A stretch of DNA of 64,000 nucleotides, from NCBI RefSeq assembly GCF_003403075.1, contig NZ_CP031557.1, positions 4,154,001 through 4,218,000 of the forward strand, in the 5' to 3' direction. Shown here one piece after another: positions 43,245 through 52,232 of this stretch (its first letter is position 1; each line of letters begins with the position of its first letter). The notes under the pieces are model-generated. The model was not told where the DNA came from, did not search any database, and worked only from the letters and a program-made list of their open reading frames with translations. The stretch comes from Flavobacterium psychrotrophum (lineage in GTDB: Bacteria > Bacteroidota > Bacteroidia > Flavobacteriales > Flavobacteriaceae). The position numbers were made by a program, and so were the translations under genes.

Positions 43245-43744
43245 ATTAAGTTGTCGATAGTTTTAGCAACTGCCTTTAACGTACCGGAATAGTTAGGTGC
43301 TGTGGCATAACCTGCTTTTGAAATAGCGTCGATAAACAAATAAGGATTGTGTTTTACGGTAAGTGCTTCGGTATACCGCTTGTTTTTCAGGAAAAAACGG
43401 GCATGGTCTGTAAAGCATTCTTCGGGTGAATCATACTTCCTGAAATAATCTTTTACTTTATAACGAAACATTTTTACACCATTTCTAACAATAGGCGTAA
43501 CGCTTATTATGTGTGGAAATTTGAGGTCGGCGCGGCGGCTGTATTCGGTTGTGGTAAGCAGCTGTTCGTTACCGTTAATGCCGTCGGTATCTTTCACGCC
43601 AAAAAACATGTTACCGGGAGCCGCTTTGCCCCAGCCACTCTCAAGGGCAGCCTGGGCAAGTATGGCTATGGCAGATATTCCGGTTTTTGCCTCAGTTTGC
43701 CTGGCGTAGGGCAGGTATTGGTTTACAAATTCACTTTGGGTCAT
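43241..43744 (-). CDS. Phage endolysin, GH73-type glucosaminidase
   Basis: The 167-aa enzyme is a single FlgJ/GH73-like domain: FVNQYLPYARQTEAKTGISAIAILAQAALESGWGKAAPGNMFFGVK, with the catalytic Glu in ALESGWG (E35), and DSPEECFTDHARFFLKNKRYTEAL in the second half. It cleaves peptidoglycan glycan strands. It has no signal peptide, so it depends on the holin whose gene overlaps it by 14 bp. Confidence 0.88.
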   Translation of the reverse strand: MTQSEFVNQYLPYARQTEAKTGISAIAILAQAALESGWGKAAPGNMFFGVKDTDGINGNEQLLTTTEYSRRADLKFPHIISVTPIVRNGVKMFRYKVKDYFRKYDSPEECFTDHARFFLKNKRYTEALTVKHNPYLFIDAISKAGYATAPNYSGTLKAVAKTIDNLI

Positions 43745-44267
43745 TTTTTAAGGTTGTGTACAAATCCCATGCTTTGGCAGCTACATTTTTTAGCTCAAGA
43801 ATAATATCAAACCCCATGCGTTTTATATTTTCAAAAACAATGGAGTATGTTTCAATAATGCAGCAGAAGGCTACTACAATAGTAGTAAGGCTCATTTGTT
43901 TAAGCGCCTCGTGAGGACTGAATTCCTGTGCTATGAATGCCCATTCTATTCCCGCACCTATGAGTATGGCCATGCCATATGCACAAAACTTTACGATAGA
44001 TATTCGCAGTTTTGATGATTGTATTGCGTATTGTTTTACGGCATTTCCAATCTTAGGAGGATTGTTTCTAAATTCGATACAGCTTGCCGCTATACCTGTA
44101 ATAAAATCGGCCACAAACAACCCTGCGAGCAGCAACAACCCTTTTTGAATTGTTGTAAAATTAGCGGAAGCGATTAGTGGCGTAATACATACTGGTTTTT
44201 TATAAAACACGGTACTGGCCAAAAGTATTTTTTTAAATGGATTGAAAAATAATATGGATGGGTTCAT
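43731..44267 (-). CDS. Phage holin family protein
   Basis: The 178-aa protein has several hydrophobic helices (LLLLAGLFVADFITGIAA, FCAYGMAILIGAGIEWAFIA, LTTIVVAFCCIIETYSI) with the LFVADFITGI ... ETYSIFENIKRMG pattern of the Phage_holin_4 family. It forms the membrane lesion that releases the endolysin. It heads the holin - endolysin - spanin cassette, whose genes all overlap. Confidence 0.82.
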   Translation of the reverse strand: MNPSILFFNPFKKILLASTVFYKKPVCITPLIASANFTTIQKGLLLLAGLFVADFITGIAASCIEFRNNPPKIGNAVKQYAIQSSKLRISIVKFCAYGMAILIGAGIEWAFIAQEFSPHEALKQMSLTTIVVAFCCIIETYSIVFENIKRMGFDIILELKNVAAKAWDLYTTLKNDPK

Positions 44268-44352
44268 AAAGTTACTTTGTCGAAGTCTTACAGATTCCCA
44301 TAATATTTACATAACTTTTATAAGCAAGCTGTTTATTAGTCGTATCATTTTT

Positions 44353-46020
44353 CTATGTTATTCCGCCGTCGTTAATAGTCCAACCTTTAGTTCCGGTTAA
44401 AGTGTTGCGTGCGGCTAGTCCGGCAGAGGTATATTTTATAGTTCCAAAAGAAGTAACACGCCCCACTGCAATATTCTGCGATGCCCATGATATTAATAAA
44501 TTATTATAATTAGTAGCGGAGTACTGACTTGCGGTCCTGCTAGCCATAAAATTTGCAAAATTTGTACAGGCAGATAAATTCCATGAAGACAGGTCTTGGT
44601 TAAAAGCCCCACCTACATTTGATATTACCAAAAACATTTGCTGCACTGATGTAACCTTAGATGTGTTCCAGTTATTAAGAGGTCTATTAAATACTGAATT
44701 CGCAAGGAATGTTTGGTATAAGCTAGTTACATTAGATGTATCCCAATTATTTAGTGGTTGGTTGAAAGAATTTGAAACTGCGAATGTTCCCTGTAACGAG
44801 GTAACTTTACTTATATCCCACATAGATATATCCTGGTTAAACGTATTATATCGTATAAATGTGGTATAAATCCCACAGAAAGTGTTTGCAAGCGTTACCA
44901 CGTTCGACGTTTTCCAATTACTTAATGGCTGGTTAAAAGAAGAAGCTCCCTGGAATGTCGCTGCCATGCTTGTAACATTTGATATGTTCCAATTATTTAG
45001 TGGCTGGTTAAAAGTGATACACTGATAAAACATATTTCTTATTGATATTGCCGATGACATATTCCAAGTATCAAGTGGTTGATTATAAAAGGTGCTAAAA
45101 GAAAACATGTACCCAAAATCCGTTACTTTTGACACATCCCAATTACTAATGTTTTGGTTAAATTTCATATTATCCACCAAAACAGCATCTGCATCTGCCG
45201 AACCTCTAAACATATTATACATAGATGTTACCTTTGATGTATCCCAATTATTTAATGGCTGGTTAAAAGATTTAGCCCGGCCAAAGGTTTGAATCATGTT
45301 TGTAACATTAGAAGTGTCCCATGTATTTAGGGGCTGATTAAATTTATAACAGTAGCTAAATGCCTGTTGCATATTGGTAACTTTAGATGTATTCCAGTCA
45401 GCTACGCTCATATCAAAGTTCTCACACAAATAAAATGTTAAATATAGAGAGTTAACATTTTTAGTATCCCACGTGCCAATAGAATCATTGAAGTTCGTAC
45501 ATCCCCAGAAAGTTCCATATAAAGTAGTAATCTCGGAGACATCCCACTCATTAATTCTATTTATGGTAGAAAGAGAGCTACATCCTCTGAATAACTGATA
45601 AAGGCTTGTAATACCTTTTAAATTTAAAATATCATTAACCGTATTAAGAGTTAGGTTAGCACATCCAAAAAATGCCCCTAGCTGTTCTGTTCCTGTACCA
45701 ATTTTTAAGCATCCCCATTTTTGAACATCCAGTATTTTTAATACATCTCCCTCATTATTAAATTGCCAGCCATCAATCAATCCTGTTATTTTTATTGTGT
45801 ATGTACCCTCTGAGTTATATGTATGTGTCACTTCAAATTGTTCATAAGAAGTTATATGAGACTTACTGCCATCGCCCCATCTGACAGTAAAATTGTAATG
45901 GCCCGTAGCCACAAGTGGCAGCTTTACCTGTGTAGAAGTACTGCTTCCTGTAGAAGTGTTACTTGTTTTCCAGATACTGACAAAGGTCTTTGCTGCATTT
46001 GTAGATTTAATTATATTCAT
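44353..46020 (-). CDS. BspA-like DUF285 repeat protein with PKD-like domain (tail fibre candidate)
   Basis: The 555-aa protein has an N-terminal segment (MNIIKSTNAAKTFVSIWKTS), a PKD-like domain (VRWGDGSKSHITSYEQFEVTHTYNSEGTYTIKITG, about 46-80), and 13 DUF285/BspA repeats with the core W-D/N-x-S-x-V-T-S/N-x-x-x-x-F followed by xxFNQPLNN. The end (NYNNLLISWASQN ... ARNTLTGTKGWTINDGGI) is typical of bacterial surface BspA proteins. In this position it is probably a tail tip or receptor-binding protein. The region is AT-rich compared with the head genes, which suggests separate transfer. Confidence 0.82.
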   Translation of the reverse strand: MNIIKSTNAAKTFVSIWKTSNTSTGSSTSTQVKLPLVATGHYNFTVRWGDGSKSHITSYEQFEVTHTYNSEGTYTIKITGLIDGWQFNNEGDVLKILDVQKWGCLKIGTGTEQLGAFFGCANLTLNTVNDILNLKGITSLYQLFRGCSSLSTINRINEWDVSEITTLYGTFWGCTNFNDSIGTWDTKNVNSLYLTFYLCENFDMSVADWNTSKVTNMQQAFSYCYKFNQPLNTWDTSNVTNMIQTFGRAKSFNQPLNNWDTSKVTSMYNMFRGSADADAVLVDNMKFNQNISNWDVSKVTDFGYMFSFSTFYNQPLDTWNMSSAISIRNMFYQCITFNQPLNNWNISNVTSMAATFQGASSFNQPLSNWKTSNVVTLANTFCGIYTTFIRYNTFNQDISMWDISKVTSLQGTFAVSNSFNQPLNNWDTSNVTSLYQTFLANSVFNRPLNNWNTSKVTSVQQMFLVISNVGGAFNQDLSSWNLSACTNFANFMASRTASQYSATNYNNLLISWASQNIAVGRVTSFGTIKYTSAGLAARNTLTGTKGWTINDGGIT

Positions 46021-46021
46021 A

Positions 46022-48223
46022 TTAGGCCTGTTCTAAGCGTCCGTAAAGTAAATATTTGTCGGTGCTGTAACTGTCAAGTCCAAATACAGCAAACTGGCCG
46101 GCGGTAAAGTGCGCATCATCCGAATAGACATTAATACTTGTGCCAGAGATGCATATTTGACCTGTACCCAATTGTTTACCTTCATATCTGTTACTTTCGT
46201 TTAATCCATCAGGAACAGTCAAAACAATAGGGTTGTTGGCTGTAAAATGCAGTATTTTTGAAGTATCTTCATTCTGTAATGTATATGAAGTTGCAGATAT
46301 TACTTTAACGGCTTTTTTATAATTATTAAAATAATTATCTACGTATGTTTTTTGAGTGTAATCAAAATCAGTGATAATATTAGAAAAATCATTTCCTGCC
46401 GTAATGCCTCTGGATGTAGGATCACTAGTTGTGTAGGCAACATTTCCATCATTTGTAAAGCTAAAATTGTAATGATGATGATTTGTTGTGTTGATTTTTT
46501 TTAATGTTAAAGTGTCATTCTCGAATAACAAATAGTTTTCAATAGAGTTATCGTTCGATTTAGAGTAAACTTTTTTATTAACGGATATCTCAATATCACC
46601 AAGCACCGGTTTGTTTTGATTTGTTCCTGTAATGGGCACATAAAGGCCCTCAACATCGCTTACCATAGCAAATGTGTCGTCAGCTGTTTTTGCAGGTATG
46701 GTATAAGTCACTTCTGCAGGATGCGCTCCGGTAGGTGTTGCTCCAACAATATTTATGTTATAGCCTAATTTTTTAAATACAAAGCCTGCAGAGCTAACCA
46801 CCAGTGTACCTAAGGCGCTTGCCCAACCTGTTATTTGGTTCAAAATTGTATTACCGGCACTATTTACAATATTCATGTCCGGCACAGGAGGCGTTTCGCT
46901 AGTTGGTCCGGTTGCAAACATTTCTTCTGTAAAATCAGCCATTGTACCTCCTCCATAAAAACCGGGCGTACCAATAAAACGCTGTGTATAACTAACAGCA
47001 TTAGTCACATATACAAAATAGTATGCTTTCTCGGGGTCGCCAAAGTCATGTTCTGACACATTACCGGCCGTTAGAAAATCGCCATCGGTTACTGTACCTA
47101 AATCAACTGTAACGGTATTAACATCACCATCAATATCTGAAATAGTTAAAGTACGAATGTTCAGCAATTTTAAATCTAATTGCCCTATATATTCGCCACG
47201 ATAACCCCAAGAACCAGCACCTCCTGTAAACAGGTATTGGTAAATTGAAATGATACCGTTTACATTTTCCTGTACCTGAAATATTACAGGAGCATTCAGT
47301 CCGTTAACCACAATAGGAAAGAAGCCACGTGGAAATGTTGTTGATTGAAAACCCGTAGCACTGTTTAAAGATTCGGCAACATTTTCAGTTGTAGCCGGCC
47401 TGCCCAAAGCCATAAAAAAATACTTTAGCAAAGGCATTACAACCGTTGGTATATTTTCGTCAAGCAACTGAAAATCATCTGCAATGCTCTGTAACTGTCC
47501 GGCTCCATAATTACCGGTATAGCCCGTCCAAAGGTAAGCCATTGCATTTCCGTTAACCGTGCCTTTAAAAATGGTATAACCGTCGGCTTGAGATTGTATA
47601 GTTAATGCAGGAGTGTGTGTATTTAACCATTGTGAAATGGTTTGTGTTCCGGAAATTACAAAAGGTATAATTTCTGTTCTGGGATCTGAATTAGCTGTGA
47701 AACTATCCCGATTAATAAATGTCAGGTTCTCATATGTAATTGGTGTTCCACCGGCACCATATGTACCCTTTCCTAAGCCGGTAAGAAGGTACTTTTCTGT
47801 TTTGCTATTAAAATAATCCTGTATGGCGAGGCAAGAAAATAATACATTTTCGGTATCTGAGACGGTAAAAGATTCGCCCGTGTTTATTTTGTTTACTATT
47901 GCAAATATATCATCTTGCATATCCACAAAATAGTATTGCACCTTAAAGATATTATCCTGGTTAATTTCGGCTACGTCGTTACCTAATGTACCGCGTGAGA
48001 ATATTACCGAAAGCAAGGCCGACTGTAATGCCGCCGCTGTGTTAAACACCACGCCATCTACCCTGAATTCAGAATAGTGTTGCAATGGAACCAGCACATC
48101 ACTACGTTCATAATTATTGAATATTTCAATTTTATCTCCCGCTACCCTCGATGCGTAATTTTTAAGGTATTCAATACCGTTAAGCAAAAAGCGCTTGTTG
48201 CTTATTGTGTTGATAATATTCAT
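46022..48223 (-). CDS. Phage tail fibre / receptor-binding protein candidate
   Basis: The 733-aa protein is beta-rich with repeated GYTGNYGAGQLQ, TGGAGSWGYRGEY, GTPGFYGGGTM motifs of the type seen in phage fibre shafts. Its last part (YVDNYFNNYKKAVKVISATSYTLQNEDTSKILHFTANNPIVLTVPDG) resembles fibre C-terminal head domains. The N-terminal MNIINTISN is like the N-terminus of the next gene product, so the two may attach to the same virion site. No enzymatic motif is visible. The stop is one base from the start of the BspA gene. Confidence 0.7.
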   Translation of the reverse strand: MNIINTISNKRFLLNGIEYLKNYASRVAGDKIEIFNNYERSDVLVPLQHYSEFRVDGVVFNTAAALQSALLSVIFSRGTLGNDVAEINQDNIFKVQYYFVDMQDDIFAIVNKINTGESFTVSDTENVLFSCLAIQDYFNSKTEKYLLTGLGKGTYGAGGTPITYENLTFINRDSFTANSDPRTEIIPFVISGTQTISQWLNTHTPALTIQSQADGYTIFKGTVNGNAMAYLWTGYTGNYGAGQLQSIADDFQLLDENIPTVVMPLLKYFFMALGRPATTENVAESLNSATGFQSTTFPRGFFPIVVNGLNAPVIFQVQENVNGIISIYQYLFTGGAGSWGYRGEYIGQLDLKLLNIRTLTISDIDGDVNTVTVDLGTVTDGDFLTAGNVSEHDFGDPEKAYYFVYVTNAVSYTQRFIGTPGFYGGGTMADFTEEMFATGPTSETPPVPDMNIVNSAGNTILNQITGWASALGTLVVSSAGFVFKKLGYNINIVGATPTGAHPAEVTYTIPAKTADDTFAMVSDVEGLYVPITGTNQNKPVLGDIEISVNKKVYSKSNDNSIENYLLFENDTLTLKKINTTNHHHYNFSFTNDGNVAYTTSDPTSRGITAGNDFSNIITDFDYTQKTYVDNYFNNYKKAVKVISATSYTLQNEDTSKILHFTANNPIVLTVPDGLNESNRYEGKQLGTGQICISGTSINVYSDDAHFTAGQFAVFGLDSYSTDKYLLYGRLEQA

Positions 48224-48225
48224 GA

Positions 48226-48726
48226 TCAGCTAATTTTTTTAAGTCGAAATCCTGTGGTATGCTTGGCAGGGCAGCCAATGTAGTCAGGCTGAAGCGTGCG
48301 GATGAGGTAGTTCTTTACATTGCCCCATACCTGCTGGGCTGTCTCCCGGTTTAAGTTGTAAATGGTTTTTTTGGCTAATGGTTCTACAGGGCGGCTATTG
48401 TCAGAAAGTTTTTCTACTACAGAGAAAGGTGTATCCACGGCCGATGAAAACATCATATAACGGGCATATGCATAATAGCATAACACCATTTTAAGTCCGT
48501 AATTTGTGTAACTAATGCCCTCATGCTCATAAATGCCTCCCTCAAGCAAATCATCAAATTCCTGCGGGGCTGCAAGTATCTTGTTAAAAAGGCTTTCGCC
48601 GATGAGGGGCTGCAGGTCTAATAACTGGGCATCAAGTATCTGTTCATTAAGTTTATCGTCATGGGTAGTTTTAGCCAGCTGCTTATAGCGGGCCATGTCA
48701 TTCCGTGTTATCAGGGGCTGCATCAT
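48226..48726 (-). CDS. Phage head-tail connector-like protein
   Basis: The 166-aa protein starts MMQPLITRNDMARYKQLA (ATG 48726; the frame is open a further 18 codons, inside the portal gene). It is helical with conserved-looking EHEGISYTNYGLKMVLCYYAYARYMMFSSAVDTPF. This resembles proteins annotated DUF6712 in Bacteroidota prophages, which I recall next to portal or capsid genes; the connector role is inferred from position. It overlaps the portal gene by about 29 bp. Confidence 0.65.
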   Translation of the reverse strand: MMQPLITRNDMARYKQLAKTTHDDKLNEQILDAQLLDLQPLIGESLFNKILAAPQEFDDLLEGGIYEHEGISYTNYGLKMVLCYYAYARYMMFSSAVDTPFSVVEKLSDNSRPVEPLAKKTIYNLNRETAQQVWGNVKNYLIRTLQPDYIGCPAKHTTGFRLKKIS

Positions 48727-49855
48727 CGGTAAGTTGTAAGGGTTGCACAATAAGGCTCGGGTAGTCTTGCGATGCCGCAAGTAACTGGTTGAGGGTAGCT
48801 GTAAGCAGGTTACGCTCTTTAGTGGTATTTTCCCAATACGTGCGCTTCATCTCGCGGATGGCCTCGCCCGAATTACCAAACAGCGCATTATCATTTGTTT
48901 TAATTAACCCTGCCGGCAGGTTGTTAAAGGCTACGAGTATATTTTCGCGCACGCTGGTTTCGGTATAGTTAAATAGCTGGTCGTCAATGCGGCTTTCTAT
49001 CTGCTTTATCAAAATAGCATCTTCCAGCTTTTCGCCGGCAAAGTCCATTTCCAGACAGAGCACACCGCCCGTATTTTCGGCACCCAGGCTTTCCTTTATG
49101 GCTTTCTGAAAAGCTTCACGTTCGCTCTCTGCCTCTTTAAATGCATGGCTGCCCGGTTCAAGCCCATCGCCTACAAGCGGACGTGTTACTACTAGCGTAT
49201 TACCAAAAAAGCCCTTGCGCAGCAGCCTGTTTTTGTAGATGGACGCCTGCGCTTCGCTATCACAATCTTCGGCGACAGAGTCTATTCGCGAAAGCGGATA
49301 AATAAGCTTGGTGTCCATATTTACATACAGCACTTGTCCTTTATAATGCTCCCAGCCTCCTGCTTTTTCTACCTGTGCGTCAATTACCGCTTTGCGCGGA
49401 TTATAGACATCTATCAGCTCTATATCGCTGCGTTTTGGCTTTAGCCACTCTTTACAAATGGCTATTTTTCCTGAATAATCTGTACTGTCTTTTTTGCCAA
49501 TGCGACACCACTCAAAAGGCAGCACACTACAATCTGCCACCTTGTAGAGTGCATTGTAATTGATGTGGATGTACACGCCACGCTGCTTTACCAAATCATC
49601 TGCCACATCATCTGCAAAATCAATAAGCTTCAGGTTTTTTTGTTTGTTAATGATGAGGTTGTCTGCATCAGTTCCATAGCCTTTCCCTATAAGGTACTGC
49701 ACCATAATGGCGGCAGCGCTTTTTGCGGTAACGCTGTTGTTTACCAGGCGGTCCATACGCTCTGGGTAGGCATTATCTACATCATTAGCATAAACGTCGG
49801 CGCTTTTGCTCCAGGGGGTAAGGCGTTTCCATACGTCTACTAAAAGCGTTTTCAT
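48698..49855 (-). CDS. Phage portal protein
   Basis: The 385-aa protein has features of portal subunits: an N-terminal MDRLVNNSVTAKSAAAIMVQYLIGKGYG, a central region with GVYIHINYNALYKVADCSVLPFEWCRIGKKDS, and a late ETSVRENILVAFNNLPAGLIKTNDNALFGNSGEAIREM followed by a helical end (TKERNLLTATLNQLLAA), as in HK97-type portals. The portal forms the dodecameric DNA channel. It lies downstream of the capsid gene, which is unusual. Confidence 0.72.
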   Translation of the reverse strand: MKTLLVDVWKRLTPWSKSADVYANDVDNAYPERMDRLVNNSVTAKSAAAIMVQYLIGKGYGTDADNLIINKQKNLKLIDFADDVADDLVKQRGVYIHINYNALYKVADCSVLPFEWCRIGKKDSTDYSGKIAICKEWLKPKRSDIELIDVYNPRKAVIDAQVEKAGGWEHYKGQVLYVNMDTKLIYPLSRIDSVAEDCDSEAQASIYKNRLLRKGFFGNTLVVTRPLVGDGLEPGSHAFKEAESEREAFQKAIKESLGAENTGGVLCLEMDFAGEKLEDAILIKQIESRIDDQLFNYTETSVRENILVAFNNLPAGLIKTNDNALFGNSGEAIREMKRTYWENTTKERNLLTATLNQLLAASQDYPSLIVQPLQLTDDAAPDNTE

Positions 49856-50241
49856 TCCGGTCCATGTTTTATAAAATCTTTATTGGCAGGGTTTGCTTGC
49901 GTTTCGGGCAACTGCGAAAAGTAACGCGCGCCATTAGGGTGGGAGAGGAGTACCCTGGCATAAGCATTGTTAATATTATCGTTGTTAACCAATACCGGCG
50001 ACCCAAATTGCAGCGGAATATTTTCAAACTCCGGGTGCAGCCTGTAGGCACATTTTTTTGCCAATGCCCTGTAGTGGTCTTTATATTTGGTTAAATACTG
50101 ATTAAGGCACAAGGGGCAGGCAGGGTTAACAGGCCCCGGAAAAATAGCGGTATACTCCCTGAGAAACAGCTCAAGGTACCGCACCCCCTCACCCGTAACA
50201 TTGTGGGTGAGGGTAGCGATATCCATAGTGGTAAAATCCAT
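49852..50241 (-). CDS. Hypothetical phage protein
   Basis: The 129-aa protein has no family I recognise. A CPLCLNQYLTKYKDHYRALAKKCAYRLHPEFENIPLQFGSPVLVNNDNI segment contains two close Cys and a third, possibly metal-binding. It overlaps the portal gene start by 4 bp and follows the gene at 50251 by 9 bp, so it belongs to the head operon. Confidence 0.65.
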   Translation of the reverse strand: MDFTTMDIATLTHNVTGEGVRYLELFLREYTAIFPGPVNPACPLCLNQYLTKYKDHYRALAKKCAYRLHPEFENIPLQFGSPVLVNNDNINNAYARVLLSHPNGARYFSQLPETQANPANKDFIKHGPE

Positions 50242-50250
50242 ATCCGGATA

Positions 50251-50871
50251 TTAAGCCTGATTAAAACACGCGTCAAAAAGTGTTTTCCTTTCGGTGTAAC
50301 CTTCAATTGCGGTTTCATCGCCGGTTGGGGCCCAGTAGTATGTTTTTGGCATCGTGGTTTCTTCAAAACCATCGGCGCTGGCAAGCTCAAACATAATCAT
50401 GTTATCGTTCTCCTTACTACTGTTAGTCATTGTGGTAAGTTCCAGGCCGCTGGTGTAGCCCAGTATCTCAAAGGCATCGGCGTTAGCAGCACCTTTCCAT
50501 ACCTGCTCTACCACCACTACATATTTAGCACCTTTACTCAGGCTGTCTGCCTGTAGCTTGTTAAGCGCGCTGGGGTTAAAGATCACGCCACTAAAGGTGT
50601 GTTTAAATTTGTCGGGCGCATTTTCTTTTTTGACCAGTTCCCATGCTTTGCCATTGGCCTGTTTAACGCCGGTAAGCTTATAGCCTTTTTTACCTGTTTT
50701 TAGTTGCAGGTGGGTTACTAAAATCCTGTTAGCGGCATCTACGGTGGTTGTAGCCACATCAATATCTTCTTTATTGATAAGTACTACGTTTTGTTCTATA
50801 CCACCGATGGGCGCGTTTATACAGTCAAAAATAATATCGCTGGTAAGGCTACCGGTACAATCTATAGGCAT
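50251..50871 (-). CDS. Phage structural protein, possible tail tube protein
   Basis: The 206-aa protein starts PIDCTGSLTSDIIFDCINAPIGGIEQNVVLINKEDID and is beta-rich with a central helix (SGVIFNPSALNKLQADSLSKG), the usual look of major tail or tube proteins. It sits between the capsid and portal genes. A 296-bp gap with a repeat element separates it from the capsid gene, so it may be made from its own transcript. Confidence 0.6.
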   Translation of the reverse strand: MPIDCTGSLTSDIIFDCINAPIGGIEQNVVLINKEDIDVATTTVDAANRILVTHLQLKTGKKGYKLTGVKQANGKAWELVKKENAPDKFKHTFSGVIFNPSALNKLQADSLSKGAKYVVVVEQVWKGAANADAFEILGYTSGLELTTMTNSSKENDNMIMFELASADGFEETTMPKTYYWAPTGDETAIEGYTERKTLFDACFNQA

Positions 50872-51167
50872 GTTTTTTGATTTTGATTTGAAAGATTTAA
50901 TGATTGAAAACTGGAGATTCGTGGATTTGGTAATTTGGTAATTTGGAATTTCACCCTCCGGTACTGTTTGTCATGCTGACGATAGGAAGCATCTCAGATT
51001 TCACTACGATTTTGGCAGGCAGGCAATAGGAAGCGTTTGCGCTTTAATTTAATTTCTCGCGAAGACGCTAAGTCGCAAAGTTGAGATCCTTCACTCCGCT
51101 TCTGCGCTCAGGATGACATACTGAACTTTAAAAAAACTTTAAACCTGAAACTCTAAACCGCGCAGCG
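50872..51167. repeat. REP-like element in the gap between capsid and tube-like genes
   Basis: A complete TTTGTCATGCTGA ... TCAGGATGACA element (50968-51119) fills most of this gap, with the GATAGGAAGCATCTCAG left half and GAGATCCTTCACTCCGC right half typical of the family. AT-rich sequence lies on either side. No gene is supported. Confidence 0.75.
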
Positions 51168-52232
51168 TTAATACGCCGCCACTGTCATATAACTTTCCAG
51201 GTGCTTGGCATCAAGGGTGTAAGCAGCATCAATGATGTTGGTTTTTAATGTTTTATCATAAAACACATCCAGCTTGGCAAGATCTTCTGCGCTAAGCGTA
51301 CCTACAGGTATGTTACTCTTAGTGGTAAACACGGCACGGTGTGGCAGGTTGTACTTGGTACCGTTGTCCTGATAGGTTTTAATGTAACGGTCCCAGTCGT
51401 AGCGCACTTTAACCTCAATACCGTCAAACAATAGTTTAGGGCGGCCTTCTTCTACCACTTCCATATAGCCTGACCCCAGGTTTTTGTTGCGCAGGCTTGC
51501 ACGGTAGTTATCGGCTATAGAGCGTGTAACCAGTATCATCGCATCATCGGCAGCCACAAGGCGGTCATCGGCTACGGTAACCAGTTTTTCTAAAATACCC
51601 AGTGCAGCATCAGCAGCAAGTGCCTGCCCGGTATAAGACGTTCCGGCATTCGCCGAAATAGGTACCAGCGTAACCTTACTGGCTGTAACTTCGTCGGCAA
51701 TTTGCTTAAAGAGGCCGTTAAAGGAGTTAAAATAATCCAGGTCGGTACCTGTCTTAAACACACCGCCGTTAGCAACAAGCTTAGCCGTTTTATCGTTAAA
51801 CCATACCTTACGGTGAATGTTCTCTATAAGGGCCTGCTCTACAGCAGCTATGATAACGCCAAACTCCTGCGAACCCACCATGTCAAAAAAGTCGGGGTTA
51901 ATGCGCTTTGCCTTGCGGAAAATTTTAAACAGCGCATCCATATCTGCCTGGCAGTGCGAAAGGCGAAAATCTTCCAGCACGGGTTCCCAGTATTTTTGGG
52001 TCAGGGTAAAGGGTCCTGCTTCACTTGGCGTGCAGCCCTCGGCTTTTTTGCCCAGTAGCCCCAGCCTTCCGGCAAATGCAATTTGGGTTTTAACGTCGAT
52101 ACCCGTTTCTATGTCGTGGTATTCGGCAAGGTCTGAGTCGTTAAATACACGTTCAAAAATTACTTCGCTTACGGCTTCTGCCTCGCGCGGGTTCAGGTCA
52201 AACGACTGTGGGTCAAATTGAATTAACGACAT
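51168..52232 (-). CDS. Phage major capsid protein
   Basis: The 354-aa protein is preceded by a prohead protease gene and overlaps it by one base (TAATG). Its pattern fits HK97-fold capsid proteins of Bacteroidota phages: an N-terminal arm (SLIQFDPQSFDLNPREAEAVSEVIFERVF), long helices (VTASKVTLVPISANAGTSYTGQALAADAALGILEKLV), and a late strand region (KLLFDGIEVKVRYDWDRYIKTYQD ... HRAVFTTKSNIPVGT). The annotation rests on position and general pattern. Confidence 0.7.
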   Translation of the reverse strand: MSLIQFDPQSFDLNPREAEAVSEVIFERVFNDSDLAEYHDIETGIDVKTQIAFAGRLGLLGKKAEGCTPSEAGPFTLTQKYWEPVLEDFRLSHCQADMDALFKIFRKAKRINPDFFDMVGSQEFGVIIAAVEQALIENIHRKVWFNDKTAKLVANGGVFKTGTDLDYFNSFNGLFKQIADEVTASKVTLVPISANAGTSYTGQALAADAALGILEKLVTVADDRLVAADDAMILVTRSIADNYRASLRNKNLGSGYMEVVEEGRPKLLFDGIEVKVRYDWDRYIKTYQDNGTKYNLPHRAVFTTKSNIPVGTLSAEDLAKLDVFYDKTLKTNIIDAAYTLDAKHLESYMTVAAY

